Shown here: piece by piece, positions 20,701 through 32,430 of the stretch | Position numbering within the stretch: position 1 is the stretch's first letter | Layout of the letters: every line of letters begins with the position of its first letter | Notes under the pieces: generated by a model | Databases searched by the model: none | The model's input: the letters and a program-made list of their open reading frames with translations, nothing else | Told to the model about the DNA's origin: nothing | NCBI GenBank assembly: GCA_963995505.1 | Contig: OZ023182.1 | Location: forward strand, 4,952,707 to 5,016,706 | Direction: 5' to 3' | DNA length: 64,000 bases | Origin: Hypericum androsaemum | Taxonomy: Eukaryota > Streptophyta > Magnoliopsida > Malpighiales > Hypericaceae | Made by a program: the position numbers and the translations under genes

Positions 20701-23700
20701 CTTCTGACCGTATTTTTCTATACCTACTTTTTGCAGTCTACCATGTGTGAGTTTGCTTCAATAGCCAATAAGAAAGACGTAGAAAAGATATTTTCAAAGA
20801 TAATGGGCAGTGCCCTAACAACTGATAAGTCTGCCAAATCCGATTCCATGAGAACTGATGCTCAATCAAATGACACATCTCATTCAGCTGAGAGGTTAGT
20901 GAAATGCATGCTATCTTTCCTTTTTTTTCTTTTTTTTAGCAGGAATTATATCTGAAGAAAGTGTTGTTGTAGAGGTTGTGTCTTGATTTTTGATGCTTCT
21001 ATTTTCCCCTCTACGTTGGAATGTGGGAATTGTAATTTGCGTCCAAGTTTGATGACTTCTATCTTCACCACGAGAGGCCGGGCGCTGTATTCATCATGAA
21101 TTGTCTTCTTTTAACTGCATTTAAAAAAAAGCAGGGCACGACTATTTGATTTAGCAGTTTCCCTCCAACCTGGCTTGAACGGGGCTGCGATTGGTGTTCT
21201 GTTCAGTGCAGTGAAGCCTGCTCTCAAGGTACCTCAAAACTCTACGCTCTCTGATTGTTTCATGTGCTGCATAAAGAAACATGTGTATCTGATCCTTTTT
21301 AGATCAGAGTGAAAGTACTTATTTGTTCTTATTTATTTCATTTGCAGGATAATGAAGGTGTAGTTCAAAAAAAGGCATACAGGGTGCTTTCAATCGTTCT
21401 TCAGGTATGCCATTGCAGAAGTTCAATGCTGTAACTTCACTGTCATGGACTTTTAGAACTACTGGAATCTGTGGATACTGTTTATATTGATCTTCATTGG
21501 AATTTTCATGTTCTTTTCCTCAAGCTAGTTACTTTCACTGTTCATTTTCTACAATGCACTTTTTGATCTAACATGTATGTATGTTGTCTCTTTGGTCAGA
21601 AATCAGATGAGTTCTTGCAGTCTACGTTAGATCAACTGCTTCAGCTAATGATAGATGTCATGCCTTTGTGCCATTTCTCTGCCAAAAGACATAGACTTGA
21701 CTGTCTATACTCTCTAATAGTTGAAGTTTCCAAGGTGATGGGGATATGACATTATGATGTTCATGCATTCTCCGCTGATATTGGCAGTATACACGCCTGT
21801 TTCCTGTAAACTGATAATTTTCTATTCTTTTGTAGTTGCAAGAAGATTCAGAGAAAAGGCAGCAAGATGTCATCGCCTCCTTTCTGCCTGAAATAATACT
21901 TGCTTTGAAAGAGGTAGTCACTATTTGTTGTTTTACCAAAATTCAATGCAATGTTTTCTATCTTAATTGCTTTTTCCATGTCATTAGTCTTGGTTGTCGA
22001 TTCTGGATACATGGGGTTTATCATAAAAATTATTCTCCCTTTTTTGGCTAATTTTCACCGTTTGCGATATTATCCATATTCAGGGTTGTTAGTTCCATAG
22101 TTCAGAGTTTGCCTCTCTGATTGAAAGTACTGTAGGTCCTTCACCTTACTGTCTGGCAATAATGAGAAACTGGGAGATAGCTCTAGGATGTGTCTGGTTT
22201 TTATATTGATTTTTCTCAATTTTTCACGTATCACTCTTGCATGTGTGTGTGTGTTCTGGCTGTCCTGCCTACTTTCTGGCAAGGTATGACATAATATTAG
22301 AAGGCATAGTTTCGTGCCCTTATTCTGATGTCTTGAACCATCTAGTTTCAAGAAGATTAAGTTTTTTGTAATATTTATCCTAGGTCTCATAAGTTAGCCC
22401 AATATTTTCGTTTTTGAAAGGTAATCCAATATGACATACTGATTGCATGACTTGTTAATTTTCAAGACATTATTCTTGCATCTTACTGCTTACAGGCAAA
22501 TGAAAAAACAAGAAACAGAGCTTATGACGTACTTGTCCAAATTGGTCATGCTTGTGGAGATGAAGACAATGGTGGAAGGAGAGAGAACTTGTATAATTTC
22601 TTCAACTTGGTAATCATTCTTTTGACCCCTAAAAAAAGTAATCATTCTTTTGGATTTCTTGGTGCTTTTTATCTGCCATTATCAAATGTATTTTGTGTTT
22701 CTTTGTTTCAATTTTTTGGATCTTTAGAATGGTATTGCGAGTTCTTATTTGGTTCATAAACATTTTTATGTTAGTTCCAGTGGCCACGTATTTTTATCTG
22801 CTGGCATATTGAAAGCTGGACTGTGTGCCCTTAATTTAGGGGTAATTGTGTTTCTAGAGTAGGATATGCAGCTATTAAAGCGATGAAACAAGTAGCTGGT
22901 CAATTAAATTAGAAATGTCAAAGTTTCTAGATTTGGAAGCCTTTCCACTATTTGTTTCTGCTCTTGTTAAAGCTACTCAGATCAAATTGCCAAGAGTTCA
23001 GCGGTCAGGCTGGTTCTTCAAAAAATCCTAACCGGATCCTCTCACTATGGATGAACTGATAGTGGTGGGAGAGTGATGCATCTTTCACTGTTCCTCAGGT
23101 AGCTGGAGGCCTAGCTGGAGGGGCTCCTCACATGGTCAGTGCTACTGTGGAAGGTCTGGCTCATTTGGCATATGAGTTTTCAGATCTTGTTTCTGTGGCT
23201 TACAAGTTGCTTCCATCCACCTATCTCCTGCTCCAAAGAAAGAACCGGGAAATTATTAAAGTGCGTAAAGGATGTGGATTTACTTCTATTCCCTTTTGTG
23301 CATTCACTATCTTACAACTCATCTTCCTTTTCCATACCGGATGAAACGGGTGTGATCTAAACTTATGCTGACTTTTCCTTCTCGCCAATGCCTTTTGTTT
23401 GTGAAGGCTAGTCTGGGTTTACTTGAGGTCCTAGTGGCCAAATCGCCTACTGAAAGTCTACAAATTCACCTGGAGAGCATGGTAGAGGGCTTGCTGAAGT
23501 GGCAAGGTGATTCCGAGAACCATTTTAAAGCTAAGGTGTGGCCTGTGTCTATTTTGTTCATTATTTACCTCAAGGTTGATCAAATTTATGTTTCTGTGCC
23601 ATTTATCAAACTGAAATCACTATTAAACTTTGTTTGAGGATGCACTACTCTTTTTTTTTAGGGGCGATGCACTACTAAATCACACTATAATTTATTGCCA

Positions 23701-25601
23701 ACAAATTGTTTTCATGTTTTGATGACTGAATCTAGCTTTTTATAATTCTTGTTTTCAACAGTCGTGTTTGCTGTCTCTTCAGGTTAAGTACATCCTAGAA
23801 ATGCTTGTAAGCAAGTGTGGTCTTGATGCTGTCAAAGCAGTGATGCCTGAAGAACATATGAAGCTGTTGACAAATATACGAAAGGTTTATTGAATGACTT
23901 TCTTATAAGTTTTTTGAAGAGGCTTCTGTTACATTTTGCATCATTCATGTCTAGATCAAGGAGCAGAAAGAGAGAAAGCAGGGAGCCAATTCTGAGGAAA
24001 CCAGATCACATTTATCTAGAGCCACTATGTCCAGGTTGATCGAACTTTTTTTAAACATGGGTTTATAATTCAAAGTATGGACAAGATTGCATTTTTTTCT
24101 TTCTTGCACGCCAAAATATCCACTCAAAAGGAGCGTTTCCCAGTAAAAGTAGGATGTTTGTTCTTCCAGGAGATGATGAACGTTGCCCGTCGTTTTTTTC
24201 TTTCTTTTCTATTTTTTCGTACTTGAATGCCATCTAGTTAATTCAAATCAATTAGTGCACCGATAAGAAATTCCAGAAAATCGTCTCATACTGACCTCGG
24301 AATTTACCAGCTCTGACTTGGCAGCCGGTCATGGCTGTACATTAATGGTGGTCAATAGACTTGTGTTGTGAATACGGCGCTCATTTTACAAACTTAGATA
24401 ACAATTTTTAAATCAAGTGCTTCTACTGGAGCTCGAAAAACATGATTCTGTAGACCGCCTTTGGACTTGAGTTCTTTTTTCTTGGATCGCTGTTGTTATT
24501 TGTTTAAAGCATTTGTTGCTGTCATATAGTTGGAGATAGTTTAATTACAGAACATATGCTTATTGTCTTTTTACTACAAATTGGTCATCAGGAGGGGGGT
24601 TCCTATGTTGTGTTTTCTAACCGTTTTATTATTGCAGGTTAAGCAAATGGAACCATACTAGAATGTTCTCAGATTTTGGGGAAGACGGTGAGGATAATGA
24701 TGAATTCATGGATGCAAAAACTGGTTTTGGCCGGAGGAGTAGGGCTTCCTCGCTACGCAGATCCGGAGCTGCAAGGTCAGTGGGCTTCTGAATTTACTAC
24801 GCATTAGCGTTGTTGTTGTCTTATCCAAAATTTAATTCCTTTTGTTCGACATAGGCGGCATGTTTAGGAATCGTCTTAGTGCTATCGTCTCAGTTCTGCT
24901 TTTCTTAACTACCCGGCAACTTCTCAGTTCGTGACTCTTGAATACAACTTCTGCACCGTTTTCATTGTTTTTCATCTCAAAAATGTTGTTGATGTTAACT
25001 TTATTGTTGCTTATCCAGTTCCAGGAGGAGGCATAGGTCAGATAGGAGCTTGCCAGAAGATTTGTCTGATCAGATGGAAGATGATCCCCTGGACTTGCTC
25101 GATCGTCAAAAAACGAGGTCAGCTCTCCGATCATCTGGGCATCTGAAACGGAAACTAGAATCGGACGAGGAACCTGAGATAGACCCCGAAGGACGGCTTA
25201 TCGTTTATGAGGGGGGGAAACCAAAGAGAGACAAGGCCTATGTTCCTCCGGAATCAGATGCCAAAAGTCATGCTGGTAGTCATCTGTCAGTGAAGTCCAC
25301 TAAAAAAACCAAAAAGCAGAAGACTTCTGATGTTAGCTGGGCTTATACTGGAAGTGAATACGGCAGCAAGAAAACTGGTGGTGATGTGAAAAGGAAGGAG
25401 AAGCTTGAACCGTATGCTTATTGGCCTCTAGATCGAAAAATGATAAGCCATCGGCCGAAGCATCAAGCTGCGGCTAGGAAAGGCATGGCCAGTGTGGTGA
25501 AACTGACCAAGAAGCTCGAGGGTAGAAGCGCTTCAAGTGCGCTCTCCATGAACCTCGCAAGATTCAAGAAACAAAAGAAGAATGGCTCCAAGAGAAATTA
25601 G
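17734..25601 (+). CDS. RRP12: RRP12-like ribosome biogenesis protein, copy A
   Basis: Eighteen exons: 17734-18219, 18296-18800, 18898-19158, 19280-19371, 19629-19838, 19919-20323, 20737-20894, 21135-21228, 21348-21404, 21600-21734, 21836-21913, 22496-22609, 23099-23260, 23407-23535, 23783-23884, 23955-24034, 24638-24775, 25025-25601. They sum to 3783 nt, 1260 codons, with no internal stop. RRP12 family proteins are long HEAT-repeat proteins of nucleolus and nucleus that bind pre-ribosomes and Ran and help export both subunits. The NUC173 region lies near residues 285-480 (GSALAAMGPEAFLNILPL), a second conserved block near DLVSVAYKLLPSTYLLLQRKNREIIK, and a Lys/Arg-rich nuclear tail from about residue 1070. 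Intron 1 uses a GC donor. Compared with copy B it lacks 8 residues near residue 198 and 7 in exon 7, both in frame. It may be active or drifting. Confidence 0.88.
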
Positions 25602-25773
25602 CGGCAGAAGGAACATTGGTGATTGATATCTGCGAATTTTACAGTATGCATCAAATGAATGGAAAAAGACCAGGAGTATTTACACTCAACAGTTTTGCAA
25701 GTTATCCAGATGGTTGTTTGCAAGGTTTCTTTGGTTGTAGTAACAAGCAAAGCCAGAAAATGCTATATAGATG
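25602..25773. other. 3' flank of RRP12-A shared with copy B
   Basis: Sequence after the stop aligns with 43124-43401. Copy B has about 120 extra bases (around 43242-43362). The match stops sharply after GATGATCAATG at 25773, where unrelated DNA begins. Confidence 0.7.
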
Positions 25774-26580
25774 ATCAATGGAGGCTAATGGTTGCTGCCC
25801 TAGCATTGTGACTTATAGTTCGTTGATTTTTGCTTATACAAGGGATGGTTTAATGGACAAAGCGATGCAGCTGTAGTCTCAGATGCTTGAGGAATGCATC
25901 ACACTTGATGTTTTAACTTGCACCACTCTCTTTTCAGGATTTGTGAAGGTCGAGAGGGATGAACTTGTTATGAAAATATTTAAGGAAGTGAGAGTTATGC
26001 TAAGGATCCTATACGTCATGTGAAGCAAGAGCACATGGGAAATTCGCTTTCGAAGATGCAGGTTGTTATTCTTGACAGTGATTGGATGATCGTGAATTAT
26101 GTTTGGAAGCCTTTGGATGTTCCTATTGCAGTTGAAATGTTGGGAGGTGGTGATCGAATTGGTGGAAATGGAGTTGTTTTCAGATGCACAGAAGCCACGA
26201 GTCACTCTGCGTGGTTCCAAGTTGTCCCTGCCATTTTGGAATTTCTCCTCGGAAACTTTATGTTGGATCTGGATGTATATCGCACCAAAGCTCTTCAAAG
26301 AGTCTTATCTTTAATTTGCCACAACAGACCTGGAATTACTCTCTTTCAGTTGTCAAATGGCTATGCCGGCTTGAGAGATGCTTTGGTTTTTGAAAGCATG
26401 CGATTTCAAAGGAAGGCTTGGTATCCAGTACCTGCAGCAACAAAATGGTCTTAAAACTCTCGGTACACTCTTCTCCTCCATGATGTTTTCGGATCAGGCC
26501 CCTGATGGGATGTTTCTACAACTTTTGCTGGTGAAAGTAGAAACATGGGAATGGCAGAAGCATTAGTGGATATTTGTGGA
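25774..26580 (+). pseudogene. pentatricopeptide-repeat (PPR) fragment and attached unrecognised sequence
   Basis: 25774-25990 translates to a PPR-like stretch, NGCCPSIVTYSSLIFAYTRD then GLMDKAMQL, a stop at about 25876, and further PPR-like sequence (LTCTTLFSGFVKVERDE). The VTYSSLI...YTRDGLMDKAMQL pattern is the 35-residue helix pair of plant organelle RNA-binding PPR proteins. After 26010 an open frame to 26454 (ILEFLLGNFMLDLDVYRTKA and on) has no family I recognise. The block is absent from the equivalent place in copy 2, so it was inserted. Frames are broken and no start is supported. Confidence 0.5.
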
Positions 26581-26986
26581 TGTTGCTTATTTCTATTATC
26601 TTTGTTCCTTGAGGTCAAGGAGCTGCGGGGTGGAATGTTGCATGATAAAAATGAGGTATACTAATCCGGGGAGCGTGGATGGCATTGGTGGGATGACCAT
26701 TGCAAGAGAGAGCGATTGTGGTCGAAATGAAGCCGGACAACAGGGAAGTTGAACGTGGTGGCGGTCGTGAAGAGTGCGGGTCACGTGATGAATTAAATGA
26801 GGCACGAGAGAATTGGATGACAGCTCGAGGGAAACAACAGAAGAGGATACTGCTAAGCTGAAAAAGGCTTAATGTTAGTATTTCTATATGTGATTAACCT
26901 AAGTTTAGCTTTTGGGCCTTGAGATGTTAGAAGCCCATTTTGATTACTTAGTCATTTTAGTTATTTGTAAGTGGAGTATATAACAA
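26581..26986. other. non-coding DNA between the PPR fragment and the Mutator-like element
   Basis: No coding signal. It ends with the 9-bp direct repeat ATATAACAA (26978-26986), the left target duplication of the adjacent element. Confidence 0.5.
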
Positions 26987-27264
26987 GAGATAATTACTGA
27001 GGTGCTTGTTGTTTGGTATATTAGTCTCTCGCCTTTTGTCTTTTGACAATTGATTAAAAAAATTTCAAGGTTCAGTTTTACTATACTCTCAGACTGCTCG
27101 TTGATGTCAGTAGATATTCTTTCTTTTTTTTTTGTCATGAAAATGACAAAAATATTATTTAAAAAAATAATAAAAAAGCTATCTTCATCAACCTAGATCT
27201 CTAAAAAAAAAAATCTCTCATTGTGAACACCAAGAACCAAACCCAGAAATAAAAAAAGAAGAGC

Positions 27265-27432
27265 AAATTGTCCTCAGATCCCTGGTGTTTGTTTAAATTA
27301 CTGTTTTAGTCCCTGCTGTTTGAAAAATCGAAACTTTGATCCTCTAGTTTGCTTTTATTGTACTCTCAGATCTCTACCGGGTCAAATGCTAATGTCATCG
27401 GTCAACATAATTATTTTAAGATACTTATACCC
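27265..27432. repeat. partial inner copy of the same inverted-end family
   Basis: Reads CTCAGATCCCTGGTGTTTG, then TTTTAGTCCCTGCTGTTTG, then GTACTCTCAGATCTCTACC, closely following the order of the left half of the element at 53484-53868. No matching right half is seen nearby. It looks like a half element nested in the larger one. Confidence 0.6.
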
Positions 27433-27580
27433 TTCACAAACATAAAAGATCATCTTCTTCCCTCCTGCATCTTCTTCTTCCTGGGAACGTCATTCAATTG
27501 ATAAAAAATCAACAAAAATAAAGGTCAACCCTAACAACCCATTTCCTCCGTTTAACCCAGTTCCGATGTTCAACCATTCA

Positions 27581-30500
27581 TAGGGGTGAGTTCGGTGCAG
27601 TTTTGCAGTGTCGGTGTAAAAATTGACACCGCACCGCACTTTTGATATAGCCAAAATTCGCACTGTCGCTGTGGCGGTTTAGGAAAAAACCAACGGTGTA
27701 GCGGTGTGGCGGTTTGCAGTTTAATGGTGCAGTTTTGTGGTTTGAAACCGCAAATTGGGCCCAATTTGTAAGGTCCTATGTAATAGGGCCAAATCTGGAA
27801 AAATATATTTTCTTTAATTTTTTTGGCAAAAAAAAAGCCCAATCGTGATTTCACCATCCAAATACAACCAAAAACAATAAAACGATTCAAAGCACATAGA
27901 TTCAATCGTCCGCATCCTAATACAGCAAGTTCATGATTCAACCAAAAATCAAAACCTCACAGTAAGTTCCAAATGCAACCACATCCAAGTACAGCAAGTT
28001 CATCCAACGCCTCACAGTAAAGGATTCAGGTAATGGAGGATCAAAAATTGAACAAATCACAACTAATTGGCTATTCCAGCCTCCAGGTCTTCATCTTCGC
28101 GTTCAAATTCTTCCTCGAGTTCTGCATATCATAAGAAACAAAATTAGAACTTCAATATATCATGGTAACGAAAATTATTTGATTTTATATAATAACTAAC
28201 CTTGAATTATTTTAGCCTCATCCAATGGTTCTTCATCGTCATCATTTGTTTGTTGCTTGATCCGCAACCAATTTTGAGCACATACCAAAGCTTGCACCGT
28301 CCTAGGCTTCAACGAACTTTGGTGAGGGTCCAGCACGCGTCCACCAGTGCTAAAAGTAGATTCCGAGGCAACACTTGACACCGGAATTGCTAGCATGTCT
28401 CGTGCAATATCAGCCATGATCGAGTACTTGATGGCGTTAATCTTCCACCAACTCAAGATGTCAAAGGTGTCGGAAGTTGCCTCTAATAGATCTTGCAAGT
28501 ACTTGGCTATATCTGATACTGTATCACTTGATATATCGGCCAAAATTTGCTTATCCCATTCATACCAAAATTTTAAATCTTTCATGTCATCATCTTGATC
28601 CATTACCACGTCACCTTGGTGTGAGCTAGTGGAGGAAACAAAACTAGATTTTGAGCTTATCCGCGAACGCTCTTCATATTACAAATACAACTGAGACAAC
28701 ATTGCATCCACTTGATTGGCGTATGCATTGGCTTCAGCTTCGGCATATAATTTAGCAAGTGAAACCCTAACATACTTGCTCTTATATCGAGGATCCAAAA
28801 TAACAGCAACATACAATAATCCGTTAATGGATTCAAACGTATCCCAATACTTTTAGAACTTTGATAACATCTTCTTTGCCATAGATGCCACAATCGGATC
28901 ACTGTTTAAGACACGCCTCTCAATCGCTTGACGCATGTGCATAAGATCATGAAAAAATTCATTGGATGTCACACTCGTATTTGCAGAGACCTTCTTTGTA
29001 ACATTGTAAAATATCTTCAAAAATTTAAGTAAACGTCTTGCATCTTTCCAATCCTCTTTGTCAGGAGGCATAATAGGTGTTCTTCCCGGATTGTCCGCAT
29101 CATACTCATCCTCATCAGAATTTCTATCATCTCGAGGATTAATAATATATCGTAAAAATCTTCCATCATCTCTCTCTAGTCTCGCGAAAGCTCTTTCATA
29201 CTTCTCAGCAGCATCTAACATCAAATATGTGGAATTCCACCTTGTATCCATATCCATACACAATCCTTTCTTGCACTCTAAGTTCACGGCTTTGACACAA
29301 TCACCAAACACTTTCAGCCTAGGTGCAGAACTCAGAACATACTTCACAACTTTTCGAATCTTCATAATGGATTTATTAATCTGCTTTAATCCACTTTTCA
29401 CAACTAAATTGAGAATATGAGCACAACACCTCATATGTAAATGTTCATGATTAGCTATTATGCTCTTCAATTTGTAGCCCGTGGACGATTTTAAATTACG
29501 AATAGCTGAATTATTTGAAGAAGCATTGTCAAGTGTGATGGTTAGAATCTTTTCAATCCCCCACTTAACCAAACAGTGCTCAATGCTATCTTCAATTGTC
29601 TCCCCTTTGTGATCATCAATTTGACAAAAGCTCAAGATTCTTTTCTGATAGTTCGAATCTTTGTCAATCCAATGCCCAGTTAAACACATATAATTTATTG
29701 TTTGGATTGACGTCCAAGTATCAGTTGTAAAACTCAACCTCTGACCCTTCAATGATTTTTTCACCTTTGTCATCTCTTCAAAATATATTTTCATGCAATC
29801 TTTAGCCACCGTTGTCCTATGTGGCATCTGAAACCTAGAATTCATATAATTGCTATAGGCTACAAATCTCTCACCTTCCACAACCCTGAAGGGCAACTCA
29901 TCTTTTATCACCATCATTGCCAAATATTTGCGACCCCTTTCTTGACTAAAGGCAATGGCTTTAAGCTGACCCACACCACCACCTATTGTAGGAGGTTCAA
30001 ATGGCAAGGTGGTTTGTCTCAAATCTTTCTTAGAAATTTTGGTGCATCTATCCTTCAAGTGGGCATTCAATGCACTAGTTCCATCCCTCCTAGGATTGCA
30101 TAAATATCTTTGCCCACAATGGTTGCAAGCCGCTTTTTTCTCACCTTCTGGACAATCCGGAACTAGTGTAAAGTACTCCCAAACTTCACTCATTTTCTTC
30201 CTACTCTTGTTACTCTCCGTATTCATGCCAGTATAATTCTTTCTTTTAGAAGATAACAGAGGTTTGCTAGGAATCTTACCGGTTTCCTTTTGCTGGCCAA
30301 GAGCCTCGCCATCACTCGATGGCCCAACAACCTCCTTTTGAACACTATCAATGTCGGCATTACTTGCCTACGCAATATTAATTAGCATAGCTCAGCAACT
30401 ACATGACTGTCCTTTGTGATAGACGTTTCAATTAAAAAAAGAAATAAAACCACTCTAGCATATTTTGATGGCCTTTTAGCAAATAGCATAAAAATTGAAT

Positions 30501-31596
30501 CCAAAGACGGATGGTCCGCTGTAACAACCATTACTCAGTACTAAGCTAATGCCAGAATATTTATTTGTCCGCTCCAATTATTGAATCCAAGGTGAACTAA
30601 ATTCTGTTAAACATCATCTCACCTAAATTCAATCTAAGCCAAACTATATAACTAAAGTTACTTATATAAACATTATGTATCTATGAGCAATCAGTCCCTG
30701 ATGCACCGAAATAGCACATTTTTTAACCCATTAAAACTAAAATCAAAGAAACCACTCTTGCACCAAAATAGCACATTTTTAGCTACACGAAGTAACAATA
30801 CAGAGAACACAACGTACAACTTCAATTACATGAATACTCCCAAAACCCAATTACAGAAAGAAGGCGGAGTCGGAGTTTAAACGAATTCTGGGTTTTACCA
30901 TAATGGGTCGAACAAAAGTAAAATCAAAACATGAACACAGCTTACAACTTCAATCACTCGAACAGAAATTAAACGAATTTAGGGTTTTACCATATTGGGT
31001 CGAGTTTCACTATGACGGCGGAGGCAGAGGCGGAGACGGTGGACGTCGGGCCTCAAAATTGAACAAATGCACAACTAATTAGAAATCAAAACTCAATAAC
31101 CTTAGATTGGATAAAATTTAAACGAAATTGGGGTTTTTACCTTATGGTTTCTGAGGCAATAGAAGACGACGGTCGACGGACAGAGAGGGAGGAGTGCACA
31201 GTGGAGGTCGGAGCTCAGGGAGGCCGTGATGTTGGCCGGAGCAGAAGAGGTTTGGGAGGAAGTTGACGGGAATGGATGCGTATCGGGAGAGGTTGGAAAA
31301 TTAGAATGGAGTTGGAGAACGTGGAAGTTTCTGAGAAAAGAATGAGTTATATACTCAAACAAAACGACGTCATTTTTGCACAGAGTATACATATACTAAA
31401 ACAACGTCGTTTTTAAGTGCGGTTTCACGGTCGATCGGTGTGGTTTTAAACCAACACCGAAACTAAAATACATTAATTCGGTGTCACTTTGAAACCACAC
31501 CACCAAACCGATTGGAGCTGCGGTTTCAATTTTATCGATCGGTCGGTTTGGCGGTCGGTCGGTTTGGCATTTTTATGAGTTTTTGGCTCACCCATA
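27581..31596 (-). mobile_element. 4-kb hAT element, formerly autonomous
   Basis: Ends TAGGGGTGAG (27581) and CTCACCCATA (31587-31596) are imperfect 10-bp inverted repeats flanked by a perfect 8-bp target duplication ACCATTCA (27573-27580 and 31597-31604). Both ends are rich in GGTGCGG / CGGTTT-type repeats in opposite orientation, as expected for hAT subterminal regions. The element carries a hAT transposase on the minus strand, now interrupted by two stops. It sits inside the Mutator-like element and is missing from copy 2 of the duplication. Confidence 0.95.
28063..30367 (-). pseudogene. hAT transposase, BED zinc finger (RICESLEEPER-like), two stops
   Basis: Main exon 30367-28201 and last exon 28121-28063, joined by a GT-AG intron (28200-28122), end IIQELEEEFEREDEDLEAG. 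A BED zinc finger lies near the start (VWEYFTLVPD, CNHCGQRYLC, LNAHLKDRC). The RNase-H-like core follows (LSFTTDTWTS, ITLDNASSNNSAIRN, MDTRWNSTYLML), then the C-terminal hAT dimerisation region (DILSWWKINAIKYSIMADIA, SSVASESTFSTGGRVLDPHQ). Stops TAA at 28853-28855 and TAA at 28679-28681 (minus strand) break the frame between core and dimerisation region, so no full protein is made. A short first exon ending in ATG at 30993-30991 before GTAAAACC is a plausible start: the acceptor at 30368 continues that codon in frame. Such proteins excise and reinsert hAT elements; related sequences have been domesticated as host genes, but the stops argue against that here. Confidence 0.9.
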
Positions 31597-31610
31597 ACCA
31601 TTCATCATCA

Positions 31611-31750
31611 TCGGGTGCTCAACCCTCTCAGCCCCTGTCATCCTTGTCGGACGTCCAACCCTTCCTCCTCCTATCATCGTCGTCGGCCGTTCAACCTTCT
31701 CTCCTCGTGTCGTCGTCATCGGTCGTTCAACCCTCCCTCCCTCCCTCTCC
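31611..31750. repeat. 36-bp GC-rich minisatellite, about four units
   Basis: Units start at 31611, 31647, 31683 and 31719 with an exact 36-bp period (core TCGG.CGTTCAACCCT). The period is a multiple of three, so a frame through it gives a repeating Ser/Gln/Pro-rich 12-mer. It lies just inside the right target duplication of the hAT, within the Mutator-like element. Confidence 0.8.
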
Positions 31751-32232
31751 TTCCTCTGTTCCCCCAATCCATCTCCGCTTCCCCCCAACCGCCTCTCTCC
31801 CTCTCCCTCACTTCCTCAACCCCGAACTACTCCTCTCAAATCCTGCGCCGAGGCAAACCCCTAAATTTTTAGCCAGGAAGGAAGATGGGGTCCCTGTGGT
31901 TTTCAAGGGCAGCATACGAACACGGTTTGCTCTATTGCTTCTTGGATTTGCTCTTCCTCGATTCTTCCATGGGTTTTTTTTATTTCTGGGTTTGGTTCTT
32001 GGTGTTCATAGTGAGAGATCTAAAGGTTGAAGAAAAAAGTTTTTTTTTTATTTTTTCAAGGGTGTTTTAATCATTTTCATGACAAAAAAATAAAAAAATA
32101 TATCTGCTGACGTCAGCGAGGGCCCTGAGAGTATAATAAAACCAAACGTTGGGGAGTTTTTAATCGATTGTCGAAAGACAGGAAGTGAGAAGCGAATATG
32201 CCAAATATCAGAGACCTGGCAGTAATTATTCC

Positions 32233-32430
32233 ATATAACAAACAAGGGGGGAACGATGCTTGAACATATTAGAAAATTAATGAAATTGGTTCTAGAGTCG
32301 CTTTAGAAAGGATTAGGGTTTTCTTCTTATTCTACTTTTCTACCACCTTGGATTCTTCGAGTTTTCGAACTCTTGGAATTTTTATCTTGCATCATTCTTG
32401 AATTTGCGGTAAGCAAAAAATCATGGAAAC
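32233..32430. other. short spacer before the KAS II stub
   Basis: No gene. It begins with the right-hand 9-bp repeat ATATAACAA and runs up to TTGAATTTGCGG, where homology with KAS II intron 11 (44431 onward) resumes. Confidence 0.5.

Larger units (their letters stand above)
26987..32232. mobile_element. Mutator-like element with long inverted ends, host of a nested hAT
   Basis: The left end (26987 to about 27140) and right end (about 32047 to 32232) are imperfect inverted copies of about 150 bp (outermost GAGATAATTACTG and CAGTAATTATTCC). They are flanked by a perfect 9-bp direct repeat ATATAACAA (26978-26986 and 32233-32241), the size made by Mutator-like transposases. The ends include ACTCTCAGG...GCTGACGTCAGC. 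Without the nested 4016-bp hAT it is about 1.2 kb and codes for no transposase. Inside are a partial extra copy of the same family's end (27265-27432) and a GC-rich 36-bp minisatellite (31611-31750). Confidence 0.8.

Noticed and set aside
28347..30236. Several plus-strand frames across the hAT element
   Set aside because: They lie opposite the transposase and have no domain; the minus strand carries the recognisable protein.
28063..30367. Domesticated host transposase gene (RICESLEEPER-type)
   Set aside because: Two in-frame stops and intact element ends with a target duplication show an ordinary, inactivated transposon.
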